Source: Brevundimonas sp. UBA7664 (GTDB lineage Bacteria; Pseudomonadota; Alphaproteobacteria; Caulobacterales; Caulobacteraceae). From it: DNA of 64,000 nucleotides. Shown here in pieces: positions 44,460-53,804 of the stretch. Positions within the stretch are counted from its first letter, which is position 1. Every line of letters begins with the position of its first letter. Under the pieces are notes generated by a model. The model was given only the letters and a program-made list of their open reading frames with translations. It was not told the origin of the DNA and did not search any database. The position numbers were made by a program, and so were the translations under genes. Location: positions 124,001-188,000 of the forward strand of contig NZ_DLHQ01000026.1 in NCBI RefSeq assembly GCF_002483305.1, written 5' to 3'.

Positions 44460-45467
44460 ATGCTCGTCGTCCGACCCGCCGGCCCCGCCGATCTCGACTT
44501 CCTGCTGGAGCTGGCCATCCTGTCCGGCCCCGGCTTCACCAGCCTGCCCGAGGACCCGGACCAGCTGGCCGAGCGTCTCGACCTCAGCCGCGACAGCTTC
44601 GCCGGCAAGCTGGAGCCGCAGCAGCGCTGGTACACCTTGATGCTGGAAGAGACCGAGACCGGCGATGTCGACGGCATCGGCTCGGTCAAGGCCGCGGTCG
44701 GCCTGAACCGGCCCTTCTTCTCGTTCCGGGTCGTGACCAACACCCAGTCGTCGCCCTCGCTGGGCATCAAGCTGGAACAGAAGACCCTGGTGCTGGTCAA
44801 TGAATGCACCGGCTGGACCGAGGTCGGCTCGCTGTTCCTCAAGGCCGACCGGCGCAAGGGCGGCGCCGGACGCCTGCTCAGCCAGTCGCGCTACATGCTG
44901 ATCGGGGCCGAGCCGGACCTGTTCGCCGACACCGTCCTGGCCGAGTTGCGCGGGGTCTTCACCCCCGACGGCGGCTGCCCCTTCTGGGACCATGTGGCGC
45001 ACAAATTCTTCCCCATGGACTTCGACGAGGCCGACCGGATGACCGGGTCGACCGACAAGCAGTTCATCCTCGACCTGGCCCCCCGGCATCCGATCTACAT
45101 CGACCTGCTGCCCGAGCCGGCGCGGGCGGTGATCGGCAAGGTGCATCCCCAGGGCGTGCCGGCCATGGCCCTGCTGGAGAGCGAGGGCTTCCGCCCCAAC
45201 GGCCTGGTCGACATCTTCGACGCCGGACCGACCGTCACCTGCGACCGCGACAACATCCGCACGGTGCGCGACGCACGGCGGTTGACCGTGGCCGTGGCCG
45301 CGGAGGTCGAGGCCGAATTGCCTGCCCTGATCTCGACCGACAGCGCCGCCGGTTTCCGCTCGGTGCGACAACGCGCGGCGGTCGACGGCGATGTCGTCAC
45401 CCTCACCGCCGAGACGGCCGATACGCTGCGGGTGCGGGCCGGTGACACCGTGCGTGTAAAGACGTGA
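44460..45467 (+). CDS. astA: Arginine N-succinyltransferase
   Basis: A 335-residue acyltransferase transferring succinyl from succinyl-CoA to L-arginine, step 1 of the AST pathway. Recognised from SGPGFTSLPEDPDQLAERLD, PFFSFRVVTNTQSSPSLG, LFLKADRRKGGAGRLLSQSR and CPFWDHVAHKFFPMDFDEAD. It follows the M20 gene by 4 nt and overlaps astD by 4 nt. The pathway consumes arginine as a carbon and nitrogen source. Confidence 0.94.
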   Translation: MLVVRPAGPADLDFLLELAILSGPGFTSLPEDPDQLAERLDLSRDSFAGKLEPQQRWYTLMLEETETGDVDGIGSVKAAVGLNRPFFSFRVVTNTQSSPSLGIKLEQKTLVLVNECTGWTEVGSLFLKADRRKGGAGRLLSQSRYMLIGAEPDLFADTVLAELRGVFTPDGGCPFWDHVAHKFFPMDFDEADRMTGSTDKQFILDLAPRHPIYIDLLPEPARAVIGKVHPQGVPAMALLESEGFRPNGLVDIFDAGPTVTCDRDNIRTVRDARRLTVAVAAEVEAELPALISTDSAAGFRSVRQRAAVDGDVVTLTAETADTLRVRAGDTVRVKT

Positions 45468-46894
45468 GCGACAGCATGACCCAGTTCAAATCCATCGACC
45501 CCGCCACCGGCGAAACCGTCTGGGAAGGCGCCGCCGCCTCACCCGCCGAGGTCCAGGCCGCCGCCGACCGCGCCCGCGCCGCCTTCCCCGACTGGGCCGA
45601 CCGGTCGCGTCAGGAGCGGATCGACGCGGTCAAACGCTATCAGGCCGTGCTCAAGGCCCGCGCCCCGGCGATGGCCGAGGCGATCAGCCGCGAGACCGGC
45701 AAGGCCCTGTGGGAAACCACCGCCGAACTCGGCGCCATGGCCGGCAAGGTCGACATCTCGATCCGCGCCTATGACGAGCGCACCGGCGAGCGGACGGCCG
45801 AGACCGGCTTCGGCCACGCGACCCTGCGCCACCGCCCGCATGGCGTCGCAGCGGTGCTCGGGCCGTTCAACTTCCCCGGCCACCTGCCCAACGGCCATAT
45901 CGTCCCCGCCCTGCTGGCCGGCGACACGGTGGTGTTCAAACCCTCGGAAGAGACGCCCCTGATCGGCCAGCTGATGGCCGAGGCCTTCGCCGAGGCCGAT
46001 CTGCCCGACGGCGTGGTCAATGTCGTCCAGGGCGGGCGCGACACCGGCGCGGCCCTGCTGGACAGCGGCATCGACGCCCTGATGTTCACCGGCTCGGGCG
46101 CGGCGGGCGCCCATTTCCGGCGCAAATTCGCCGACGATCCGCATGTGATCCTGGCGCTGGAGCTGGGCGGCAACAATCCGCTGGTCGTCTGGGACGCCGC
46201 CGACGCCGAAGCCGTGGCCGGGATCGTGGTCCAGTCGGCCTTCGTCACCACCGGCCAGCGCTGCTCCTGCGCCCGGCGGCTGATCGTGCCCGAAGGCCCG
46301 CAGGGCGACGCCATCGTCGCGGCCGTCGACGCCATGGTCGACCGGCTGATCCTCGCGCCGTGGAACTCGACGCCCGAGCCCTACGCCGGGCCGCTGATCT
46401 CGCAAAAGGCCGCCGAAGCCGCGCTGCAGGCGCTGCAGGACCGGATCGCCATGGGCGCCAAGGTGATCCGCGCCTCCGGCCCGGTCGGCAACCTGCCCGC
46501 CGCCTTCGTCAAACCCGCCATCATCGACGTCACCGGCGTCGACGTCCCCGACGAGGAGATGTTCGCCCCCTTCCTGTCGGTGACCCGCGTGGCCAGCTTC
46601 GACGCCGCCATCGCCGAGGCCAACGCCACCCGCTACGGCCTGTCCGCCGGCCTCGTCAGCGACGACCCGAAGACCTGGGACCGCTTCATCCGTCGTATCC
46701 GCGCCGGCGTGGTCAACTTCAACCGCCCGACCACCGGCGCCGCCGGCGACATGCCCTTCGGCGGTCTGGGGGCCAGCGGAAACCATCGCCCCAGCGCCTA
46801 CTACGCCGCCGACTACTGCGCCTATCCGGTGGCGAGTTTCGAAGCCGGGGCGGTGAAGAACATCGAGAGTGAGATCAAGGGGTTGAGGTCGTGA
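45464..46894 (+). CDS. astD: N-succinylglutamate 5-semialdehyde dehydrogenase
   Basis: A 476-residue NAD-linked aldehyde dehydrogenase, step 4 of AST. The catalytic Glu is in LALELGGNNP and the catalytic Cys in TTGQRCSCARRL; MFTGSGAAG marks the nucleotide site, and FNFPGHLPNGHIVPALLAG is typical of AstD. GTG 45464 overlaps the astA stop (GTGA); ATG 45476 would drop four residues. The preceding aminotransferase step (AstC) has no gene in the window. Confidence 0.94.
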   Translation: MSDSMTQFKSIDPATGETVWEGAAASPAEVQAAADRARAAFPDWADRSRQERIDAVKRYQAVLKARAPAMAEAISRETGKALWETTAELGAMAGKVDISIRAYDERTGERTAETGFGHATLRHRPHGVAAVLGPFNFPGHLPNGHIVPALLAGDTVVFKPSEETPLIGQLMAEAFAEADLPDGVVNVVQGGRDTGAALLDSGIDALMFTGSGAAGAHFRRKFADDPHVILALELGGNNPLVVWDAADAEAVAGIVVQSAFVTTGQRCSCARRLIVPEGPQGDAIVAAVDAMVDRLILAPWNSTPEPYAGPLISQKAAEAALQALQDRIAMGAKVIRASGPVGNLPAAFVKPAIIDVTGVDVPDEEMFAPFLSVTRVASFDAAIAEANATRYGLSAGLVSDDPKTWDRFIRRIRAGVVNFNRPTTGAAGDMPFGGLGASGNHRPSAYYAADYCAYPVASFEAGAVKNIESEIKGLRS

Positions 46895-48231
46895 GCTCGC
46901 TCGCTGTCGAAGCCAACGCCGACGGCCTGATCGGCCCGACCCACTCCTATGCGGGCCTGTCGCCGGGCAACCTCGCCTCCAGCCTCAACAAGGGCGAGGC
47001 GTCCAACCCCCGCGCCGCGGTCCTCCAGGGTCTCGACAAGATGAAGACCCTGGCCGACCTCGGCCTGCCCCAATACGTCCTGCCGCCGCACGAGCGGCCG
47101 AACATCCCCTTCCTGCGCAGCCTCGGCTTCACCGGGACCGACGCGCGCGTGCTGGAACAGGCCTGGAAGGCGGCGCCGTCCTTCGCCGCCGCCGCCTGTT
47201 CGGCCTCGCCGATGTGGGCCGCCAACGCCGCGACCGTGACGCCCAGCGCCGACGCCGCCGACGGCCGGGTGCATTTCACCCCCGCCAATCTGGTCACCAA
47301 CCTCCACCGCTCGCTCGAGCATCAGCAGACGAAGCGGGCGCTGGACGCCCTCTTCCCCGACCCCGACCGGTTCGCTGTCCACGACGCCCTGCCCTCCGTC
47401 GCCCACCTCGCCGACGAGGGCGCGGCCAACCACGTCCGCCTGTGCGCCGACCACGGCGCGCCCGGCGTCAATCTGCTGGTCTGGGGCCGCGAGGCCTTCG
47501 AGCCCTGGGCCGACGCCTTCCCCGCCCGCCAGACGCGCGAGGCCTCCGACGCCGTCGCCCGCCGCCACGCCGCCTCGGGCGTCGTGCTGGCGCGCCAGTC
47601 GCGGGCGGCCATCGCCGGCGGCACCTTCCACAACGATGTCGTCTGTGTCGGGGCGCTGGAGACCCTGTTCTTCCACGACCTGGCTTTCGAAGACACGGCA
47701 GGGACCAAGGCCGCCATCCGCGCCGCCGCCGGCGACCGGTTCGAACCGGTCTTCGTCGAAGTTTCCTCCGCCGACCTGCCCCTGGCCGACGCTATCTCCT
47801 CCTATCTGTTCAACTCCATGCTGGTGCAGATCCCCGGCGAGGACCGCCTGACCCTGATCTGCCCGACCGAGACCCGGGACAACGCCCGCAGCCACGCCGT
47901 CGCCGAGCGGCTGGCCGGCTCCAACGGCCCGATCGGCCGGGTCGAATACGTCGATGTGCGCCAGTCGATGCGCAACGGCGGCGGCCCCGCCTGCCTGCGC
48001 CTGCGCGTGGTGCTGACCGAGGCCGAACAGGCGGCGACCAACCCGGCCATGCGATTGACCGACGATCTGCACGCCCGGCTCTCAGCCTGGGGGGCCGCCC
48101 ACTACCGCGACCGCCTGACCCCCGCCGACCTCGCCGATCCGGCCCTGCTGGACGAGAGCCGCGTCGCGCTGGACGAACTGACCGGCCTGCTCGGCCTCGG
48201 CGGCGGCTTCTATCCCTTCCAGCGAGCCTGA
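46891..48231 (+). CDS. astB: N-succinylarginine dihydrolase
   Basis: A 446-residue amidinotransferase-fold hydrolase, step 2 of AST, releasing NH3 and CO2 from succinylarginine to give succinylornithine. The N-terminus EANADGLIGPTHSYAGLSPG and catalytic elements HNDVVCVG (His) and GGPACLRLRVVL (Cys) are present. The GTG start overlaps the astD stop. Genes run astA-astD-astB, unlike the E. coli order. Confidence 0.95.
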   Translation: MSSLAVEANADGLIGPTHSYAGLSPGNLASSLNKGEASNPRAAVLQGLDKMKTLADLGLPQYVLPPHERPNIPFLRSLGFTGTDARVLEQAWKAAPSFAAAACSASPMWAANAATVTPSADAADGRVHFTPANLVTNLHRSLEHQQTKRALDALFPDPDRFAVHDALPSVAHLADEGAANHVRLCADHGAPGVNLLVWGREAFEPWADAFPARQTREASDAVARRHAASGVVLARQSRAAIAGGTFHNDVVCVGALETLFFHDLAFEDTAGTKAAIRAAAGDRFEPVFVEVSSADLPLADAISSYLFNSMLVQIPGEDRLTLICPTETRDNARSHAVAERLAGSNGPIGRVEYVDVRQSMRNGGGPACLRLRVVLTEAEQAATNPAMRLTDDLHARLSAWGAAHYRDRLTPADLADPALLDESRVALDELTGLLGLGGGFYPFQRA

Positions 48232-48233
48232 GC

Positions 48234-48656
48234 ATGCCCGCCAACGCCTGGCTCATGGCGGGCGGCGTCCTCAGCGGGGCGGCGTCCATCGCCCATCTGG
48301 CGGTGATCGTCGGCGGCCCACGCTGGTACGACGCCTTCGGCGCCGGCCGTCGGATGGTTCGGCTGGCCGAGCAGGGTTCTCCGGTCGCGACCGCCATCAC
48401 CCTCGGCATCGCCGCCGTGCTCGCCATCTGGGCGGCCTACGCCTTTTCCGGCGCCGGGCTGATCCCGCGCCTGCCTCTGCTCAGACTGGCTCTGACCGCC
48501 ATCACGGCCGTCTATGTCCTGCGAGCCTTCGGCTACATCCCGGCCCTGATGGCCGCCGGAGCGCCGGTCGGGACCTTCGCCTGGGTCAGTTCGGCGATCG
48601 TCCTTCTCTTCGCCATCGTCCATGTCATGGGGACCCTGCCGCTATGGCGCAGCTGA
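48234..48656 (+). CDS. Hypothetical four-TM membrane protein downstream of astB
   Basis: A 140-residue protein of about four helices (LMAGGVLSGAASIAHLAVIV, AITLGIAAVLAIWAAYAFSG, LTAITAVYVLRAF, VSSAIVLLFAIVHVMGTL). It starts 2 nt after the astB stop and overlaps the next gene by 13 nt, so it is part of the same transcript. It may be a small envelope protein or transporter component; nothing in the sequence fixes the function. Confidence 0.76.
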   Translation: MPANAWLMAGGVLSGAASIAHLAVIVGGPRWYDAFGAGRRMVRLAEQGSPVATAITLGIAAVLAIWAAYAFSGAGLIPRLPLLRLALTAITAVYVLRAFGYIPALMAAGAPVGTFAWVSSAIVLLFAIVHVMGTLPLWRS

Positions 48657-49192
48657 CCCACCGCATCGCGACCGAGGCCGACATCCCGGCCCTGGTCGCC
48701 CTGATGGATCGCTCGATCGCCGGCCCCCTCGCCGCCTTCCTGACGCCCGACCAGATCGCCGCCAGCCGCAAACTGATGGGCATCGACAGCCAGATCATCG
48801 CCGACCGCACCTATGTCATCGTCGAGGCGGACGGCGTCCTTGCCGGCTGCGGCGGCTGGAGCGGGCGGATCACCGAATACGGCGGCGACCACACCCCCGG
48901 CCGCGAGCCCGCGCCCCTGACGCCCGGCGTCGACGCCGCCCGCATCCGCGCCATGTACACGGCGCCCGAGTTCGTGCGCCGGGGCGTCGGCCGGTTGATC
49001 CTCGGCCTGTGCGAAGCCGCCGCCCGCGCCGCCGGCTACGACCGCGCCGAGCTGGTCGCCACCATGGGCGGCGAGCCGCTGTACCGGGCCGCCGGCTATG
49101 CCGAGATCGAGCGGTTCGAGGACGACCGCGGCGGCGCGCCCGTCCCGCTGGTCCGGATGGGCAAGCGGCTGACGACTGGCCCTTCCCGCTAG
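48644..49192 (+). CDS. GNAT family N-acetyltransferase
   Basis: A 182-residue GNAT enzyme: HRIATEADIPALVALMDRSI at the start, a long loop with GRITEYGGDHTPGREPAPLT, then the acetyl-CoA motif IRAMYTAPEFVRRGVGRLIL and LYRAAGYAEIERFED. It overlaps the upstream membrane protein gene by 13 nt and closes the ast-led run. Substrate unknown; an acyl acceptor made in arginine catabolism is possible but unproven. Confidence 0.86.
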   Translation: MAQLTHRIATEADIPALVALMDRSIAGPLAAFLTPDQIAASRKLMGIDSQIIADRTYVIVEADGVLAGCGGWSGRITEYGGDHTPGREPAPLTPGVDAARIRAMYTAPEFVRRGVGRLILGLCEAAARAAGYDRAELVATMGGEPLYRAAGYAEIERFEDDRGGAPVPLVRMGKRLTTGPSR

Positions 49193-49259
49193 CCCGACCA
49201 GGTCCCCGGGCCGGCCGTCGGGAAAGCCGATCCCGTCCGGTTCGCTCGCCGGCGCCCGG

Positions 49260-50141
49260 TCAGGCCTTGCGCGGCCGTAGAAGGAACGCGATCCCGATCA
49301 GGAAGAGGACGCTGCAGATCCAACTGCCCTCAGGCCCCACATCGCCGCCCGTCAGCCGGTCCGGGCCCTGCGGAATCAACCGGACAATCAGGGCAGGTAG
49401 ATCAATCACAAAACCGGTGACCGGCAGTTCGAACCCGATGGACAGCAGCCAGTTCCAGCCGATGTGCCAGCCCATCACCCCCCAGATGTTTCCCGCCCGG
49501 ATCGCCCATAGGCAGGCGAAAACCGAGAACAGGACCGAGCTCAACATGTCCGGCCAGGCCTGTCCCGGGGACCAATGCAGGAAGGTGAAGACCAGGGTCG
49601 TGACTACCACGGCTGCCAGCTGGCCCCATTTTCGGGTCACAACCGACAACAGCCAACCGCGGAATATGAATTCCTCGACTCCGGCCTGGATCGCAAAGCA
49701 GACCAGCAGAAGGGCCATGCTGCCGAGCGCTGTGGGCGAGGATAAAGCCGGCCCGAATTCGCCCACCTGATAACCGCCGGCGAACCCGATGGAGGCGACG
49801 ACCGCAGAGATGGTCACGCATCCGATCAACAGACCCCGAAACAGGGTCGTCAGGGGCGCCGGACCGGTCAGGCCGACGGTCGACAGCGGACGCCGCTCGA
49901 CCAGCCAGATCCAGGCGAGAACCATCAGGCCATTGAGGCCGAACGCGACAACGAGGAAGGCGTACATGCCGTTGAGGCCGATCGGACCGCCCTCGGCATC
50001 TTCCAGCCCGAGGCTTCTCAGCCCGGGCGAGGGTATCAGAACGGAGGCGATGACAAAGGCGATGAACAGAAGGGGTGCGAGAATTCCCCAGGGAAGCCAG
50101 CCTTTGTGGGGTTCGGTTGAGAAGATCGTTCTTGAGGTCAT
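49260..50141 (-). CDS. CPBP family intramembrane glutamic endopeptidase
   Basis: A 293-residue polytopic membrane protein of the CPBP/Abi (Rce1-like) family. The active-site motifs are EExxxR (GVEEFIFRGWLL), FTFLHW and HxxxN (WHIGWNWLL), spread over about eight helices. Members cleave within the membrane or act in bacteriocin self-immunity; no bacteriocin gene is nearby. Lies downstream of the AraC gene on the same strand, 22 nt apart. Confidence 0.87.
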   Translation of the reverse strand: MTSRTIFSTEPHKGWLPWGILAPLLFIAFVIASVLIPSPGLRSLGLEDAEGGPIGLNGMYAFLVVAFGLNGLMVLAWIWLVERRPLSTVGLTGPAPLTTLFRGLLIGCVTISAVVASIGFAGGYQVGEFGPALSSPTALGSMALLLVCFAIQAGVEEFIFRGWLLSVVTRKWGQLAAVVVTTLVFTFLHWSPGQAWPDMLSSVLFSVFACLWAIRAGNIWGVMGWHIGWNWLLSIGFELPVTGFVIDLPALIVRLIPQGPDRLTGGDVGPEGSWICSVLFLIGIAFLLRPRKA

Positions 50142-50163
50142 GAGCCTGAGTAGGCCGACCGCG

Positions 50164-51048
50164 TCAGACGCGAATAGAACGATCGTGCGCGGGCGTGATG
50201 GCGTTCAACCAGGCCATCGGCGCAAGGCCGTAGGTCTTCCGGAACTGACGGCCGAAATGGCTCTGGTCGGCGAATCCGCAGGCCGCGGCGACCTCCGCGC
50301 CGGCCAGACCTTCGGCCAGCAAGGCCCTGGCTCTCTCCAGCCGGCGCAGGATCAGGTAGCGGTAGGGACTGGAGCCGAACAACGCCCGGAAATCTCTCGA
50401 AAGCTGCCAGCGATCGTGACCAGTGACCTGCTCCAGTTCGGTCAACGAGAAGGTCGTGTCGAGGCAGTCGTCAATATAGTCACGAGCCATCCGCGCCGCT
50501 TCCCAGCTCGCGCGGCGGATCACCCGAACACCGCCTGACGCAGCTTCAAGCGCACCCGCGACCCCTACCAGCGCGTCCTGAGACTCCAGCAGGGACAGAG
50601 GCCGATCCAGATCGGACAGGAGCGCGTCGATTGCCGCTGCGAGCCTTGGATCACCGGAAACACCCCCGTCGATGAACGGTAGGGTCCGCCCACCCAGGAC
50701 GTCCTGCAGGTCAGTCGGCCGGATATAGGCGGCGCGATACCGGAAGGCCTCTCCGTCGCCTGACCTGCCGTCGTGGAGTTCATCGGGGTGCATCACGACG
50801 ATCTGCCCCGGCAGTGAATGACGCGCTGCGCCACGATAGTCGAAGGTCTGAATTCCCCCGAGGGTCACCCCGACGGCATAGGTGTCGTGGCGATGCGGCC
50901 CGTAGGCCACGCCAGTGAAACAGGCTTCGATCCGGTCGATATCACCGGGCGCCTTGAACAGCCAGTTTTTTGAAGTGTGGATCAGGGTCGATTTCCCTTC
51001 AGACCTTATGGCGGCCGATAAAATCACAATCGGCGGGAAAGGCAGCAT
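50164..51048 (-). CDS. AraC family transcriptional regulator
   Basis: A 294-residue regulator with an N-terminal cupin-like sensing domain (HRHDTYAVGVTLGGIQTFDY, PGQIVVMHPDELHDG) and a C-terminal double HTH (FSLTELEQVTGHDRWQLSRD and GAEVAAACGFADQSHFGRQF). It is divergent from the MFS carrier at 51090 and likely controls it, responding to the same ligand (inference). The start is uncertain: ATG 51048 is used, with a GTG two codons earlier and a GTG six codons later as alternatives; the domain really begins near LIHTSKNWLF. Confidence 0.85.
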   Translation of the reverse strand: MLPFPPIVILSAAIRSEGKSTLIHTSKNWLFKAPGDIDRIEACFTGVAYGPHRHDTYAVGVTLGGIQTFDYRGAARHSLPGQIVVMHPDELHDGRSGDGEAFRYRAAYIRPTDLQDVLGGRTLPFIDGGVSGDPRLAAAIDALLSDLDRPLSLLESQDALVGVAGALEAASGGVRVIRRASWEAARMARDYIDDCLDTTFSLTELEQVTGHDRWQLSRDFRALFGSSPYRYLILRRLERARALLAEGLAGAEVAAACGFADQSHFGRQFRKTYGLAPMAWLNAITPAHDRSIRV

Positions 51049-51089
51049 GAACACGCCGTCACCTTTCGCCCGCGCAGAAGGACGCGTAT

Positions 51090-52388
51090 TTGCGTTCCAT
51101 GACCTCGACCGCCATGACCCCCGCCCGCCGACTGCGCAACATCATCGGCGGCTCGGCCGGCAATCTGGTCGAATGGTTCGACTGGTTCGCCTATGCCGCC
51201 TTCACCGTCTATTTCGCGCCGATCTTCTTCCCCGAGGGCGACAGCACCGCCCAGTTGCTGAGCGCGGCGGCCGTCTTCGCCGTCGGCTTCCTGATGCGGC
51301 CGGTCGGGGCCTGGGTCATGGGGGTCTATTCGGACCGCAAAGGCCGCAAGGCTGGCCTGACCCTGTCCGTGACCCTGATGTGCACCGGCAGCCTGATCAT
51401 CGCCTGCACGCCCGGCCATGCGAGCATCGGCCTGGCCGCCCCGGCCCTGCTGCTGTTCGCCCGCATGTTGCAGGGGCTCAGCGTCGGCGGCGAATACGGC
51501 TCATCCGCCACCTATCTGTCGGAGATGGCCACGGCGAAACACCGCGGCTTCTGGTCCAGCTTCCAGTACGTCACCCTGATCTCGGGCCAGTTGCTGGCCC
51601 TGCTGCTGCTGATCGTGCTGCAGAGGACCATGGCCGAGGCCGATCTGGCGGCCTGGGGCTGGCGCATCCCCTTCTTCGTCGGGGCGGCCCTGGCGGTGGT
51701 GGTGTTCTGGTTGCGCCGCCGGCTGGACGAGACCGCGGCCTTCATCGCCAGCGATGCGAGCGAAGCGCCGAAATCCAGCGCCCTGCTGCTGATCCTCAAA
51801 CATCCCAAGGAGGCGCTGATGGTCCTCGGCCTGACCGCCGGCGGGACCGTCGCCTTCTATACTTACACGACCTATCTGCAGAAATTCCTCGTCAACACGA
51901 CCGGCTTCTCCAAGACAACCGCGACCGAGGTCAGCGCCGCGGCCCTGTTCGTCTTCATGCTGCTGCAGCCCGCCGTGGGGGCGCTGTCGGATCGGGTCGG
52001 ACGACGGCCGGTGATGATCGCCTTCGGGGTGGCGGGCGTGCTGTTCACCGTGCCCATCATGACGGCGCTGTCCGGCGTCGAGAGCCCGTTCACGGCTTTC
52101 CTGCTGGCCATGACGGCCCTGATCATCGTCAGCGGCTACACCGCGATCAACGCCGTGGTGAAGGCCGAACTGTTCCCGGCCCATATCCGGGCCCTGGGCG
52201 TCGCCCTGCCCTACGCCATCGCCAACGCCCTGTTCGGCGGCACGGCGGAGTATGTCGCCCTGTGGTTCAAGGCCGAAGGCATGGAGAGCGCCTTCTTCTG
52301 GTACGTCACCGCCCTGATCGGCGTGTCGCTACTGACCTACATCCGCATGCGCGATACGGGCCGCAACAGCCTGATCACGCACGACTAG
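51090..52388 (+). CDS. MFS transporter, metabolite:H+ symporter (KgtP/MHS-like)
   Basis: A 432-residue twelve-helix carrier of the metabolite:H+ symporter subfamily. NLVEWFDWFAYAAFTVYFAP and YSDRKGRKAGLTLSV (loop 2-3 motif A) with GGEYGSSATYLSEMA are characteristic of alpha-ketoglutarate/proline-betaine permeases. TTG 51090 has AGAAGGA 8 nt upstream, better placed than ATG 51099. Divergent from an AraC regulator; its stop overlaps phhA by 4 nt. Substrate probably a small carboxylate, unproven. Confidence 0.9.
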   Translation: MRSMTSTAMTPARRLRNIIGGSAGNLVEWFDWFAYAAFTVYFAPIFFPEGDSTAQLLSAAAVFAVGFLMRPVGAWVMGVYSDRKGRKAGLTLSVTLMCTGSLIIACTPGHASIGLAAPALLLFARMLQGLSVGGEYGSSATYLSEMATAKHRGFWSSFQYVTLISGQLLALLLLIVLQRTMAEADLAAWGWRIPFFVGAALAVVVFWLRRRLDETAAFIASDASEAPKSSALLLILKHPKEALMVLGLTAGGTVAFYTYTTYLQKFLVNTTGFSKTTATEVSAAALFVFMLLQPAVGALSDRVGRRPVMIAFGVAGVLFTVPIMTALSGVESPFTAFLLAMTALIIVSGYTAINAVVKAELFPAHIRALGVALPYAIANALFGGTAEYVALWFKAEGMESAFFWYVTALIGVSLLTYIRMRDTGRNSLITHD

Positions 52389-53260
52389 GCCGCAAACCGC
52401 CCCCCCCGCGACGCATAGGCCTGGGTGCCGCGCGTGAAGACCTGATCGGTCGGCAGGATGGCGTCGATGGCGATATCCGACGCGCCCTTCAGGCGTCCAT
52501 AGATCGGTCCGAAGTCCTGCAGCGTCTCGCGCTTCAGCTGTTCGATGGAATCGATGACGAAATAGACCTGCTGGAAGTCGTCGATCCGGTAGAGGGTCCG
52601 CATCACCCGCTCGAGGTCGAAGCCGAGCCGGTTGGGCGAGGCATCCTCCACCGAAAACACGCTCTCGGTCGCCGACGAGACGATGCCGGCGCCGTAGATG
52701 CGCAGGCCGCCCGCATCCTGCATCAGCCCGAACTCGACCGTGTACCAGTACAGCCGGGCCAGGTTCTGCAACACGCCCAGCGAGGCGGCGCGCTGCCCGC
52801 CCTTGCCATAGGCCTCCATATAGGCGGCGAAGTCCGGGTCGCTGAGCATCGGCACATGGCCGAAGACGTCGTGGAAGATGTCCGGCTCCTGCAGATAGTC
52901 CAGCTGGTCCGGCTTGCGGATGAACTGGCCCGACGGGAAGCGGCGGTTGGCCAGATGGTCGAAGAACACCTCATCAGGCACCAGGCCGGGCACGCAGACG
53001 ACCGTCCAGCCGGTCAGGGCCTGGAGCTTGGGGTTCATCACCGCGAAATCCGGGATGCCGCCCGTGTTCAGGTCCAGCGCCGTCAGCCCCTTGAGGAAGA
53101 CGTCGGCGGCCCGGCCCGGCAGGATCTTCATCTGCCGCGCGTACAGCGTGTCCCAGGTCCGGTGCTCGACCTCGGTATAGGCGGCCCAGTCCTGCGGGAT
53201 GGTCCAGTCGGCGGCGGCGCCTTCCGGCGGCGCATCGAACACGTGTTCGAAGTCGGACAT
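52385..53260 (-). CDS. phhA: Phenylalanine 4-monooxygenase
   Basis: A 291-residue bacterial aromatic amino acid hydroxylase converting Phe to Tyr with tetrahydropterin and iron. The iron triad is in FHDVFGHVPML (two His) and YWYTVEFGLM (Glu), followed by IYGAGIVSSATESVFSVED. ATG 53260 has GAGCAGG-type purines upstream. It needs a pterin-4a-carbinolamine dehydratase (PhhB), which is not in the window. Confidence 0.95.
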   Translation of the reverse strand: MSDFEHVFDAPPEGAAADWTIPQDWAAYTEVEHRTWDTLYARQMKILPGRAADVFLKGLTALDLNTGGIPDFAVMNPKLQALTGWTVVCVPGLVPDEVFFDHLANRRFPSGQFIRKPDQLDYLQEPDIFHDVFGHVPMLSDPDFAAYMEAYGKGGQRAASLGVLQNLARLYWYTVEFGLMQDAGGLRIYGAGIVSSATESVFSVEDASPNRLGFDLERVMRTLYRIDDFQQVYFVIDSIEQLKRETLQDFGPIYGRLKGASDIAIDAILPTDQVFTRGTQAYASRGGRFAA

Positions 53261-53342
53261 GGACCTGCTCCTGCAACCTGCGGGCTCTGAAGGACCCTTG
53301 GCGACAATCTAGGCCCGTCGCGCCGCACACGCCAGCGCCCGC

Positions 53343-53657
53343 CTAGTGAATGGCGTGGGCCCGGGGCGCATGACGGCCATGGGAATCGACCGTGAACCAG
53401 CGGCTTTCCGCCTCGCGCGTCAGGGCCGACAGCTCCGGATCTTGCTCCAGCGCGGTCTCGGCGGCATAGGCGATGAAGCCGCCGTCCGGGCCGATGGCCA
53501 GCACCTGATAGAAGGGCTGGTCCGGCCGGACCTCGCCCGTCTCGCCGGGCAGGCCGGCATAGGCCGGGTCGATGTCGATCACCACGCCGCGAAAGGCGGC
53601 GTCGCGGTGACGGACGATCTGTCCGAGGCCGAATTTTGCGACAGTTGACTGGGTCAT
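53343..53657 (-). CDS. hspQ: Heat shock protein HspQ / YccV-like hemimethylated-DNA-binding protein
   Basis: A 104-residue single-domain protein: AKFGLGQIVRHRDAAFRGVV at the start, then GVVIDIDPAYAGLPGETGE and RPDQPFYQVLAIGPDG. The family includes E. coli HspQ, an adaptor that enhances Lon proteolysis and was first described as a hemimethylated oriC-binding protein. ATG 53657 is used; a GTG two codons before is possible. 82 nt upstream of phhA on the same strand. Confidence 0.87.
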   Translation of the reverse strand: MTQSTVAKFGLGQIVRHRDAAFRGVVIDIDPAYAGLPGETGEVRPDQPFYQVLAIGPDGGFIAYAAETALEQDPELSALTREAESRWFTVDSHGRHAPRAHAIH

Positions 53658-53804
53658 GATCACAGACTGCCTGACCCGACCTGAGCCTTATCCGCGTCAC
53701 GCCGTTCATTTTCGCGACAGACACGCTTGGCGCGGAGCTTTGCACCGCTCTAGAGTGTCCGGGACGGGCGCCGTTTCGGACCGCCCACCTTGAAAGTTCG
53801 GCCC

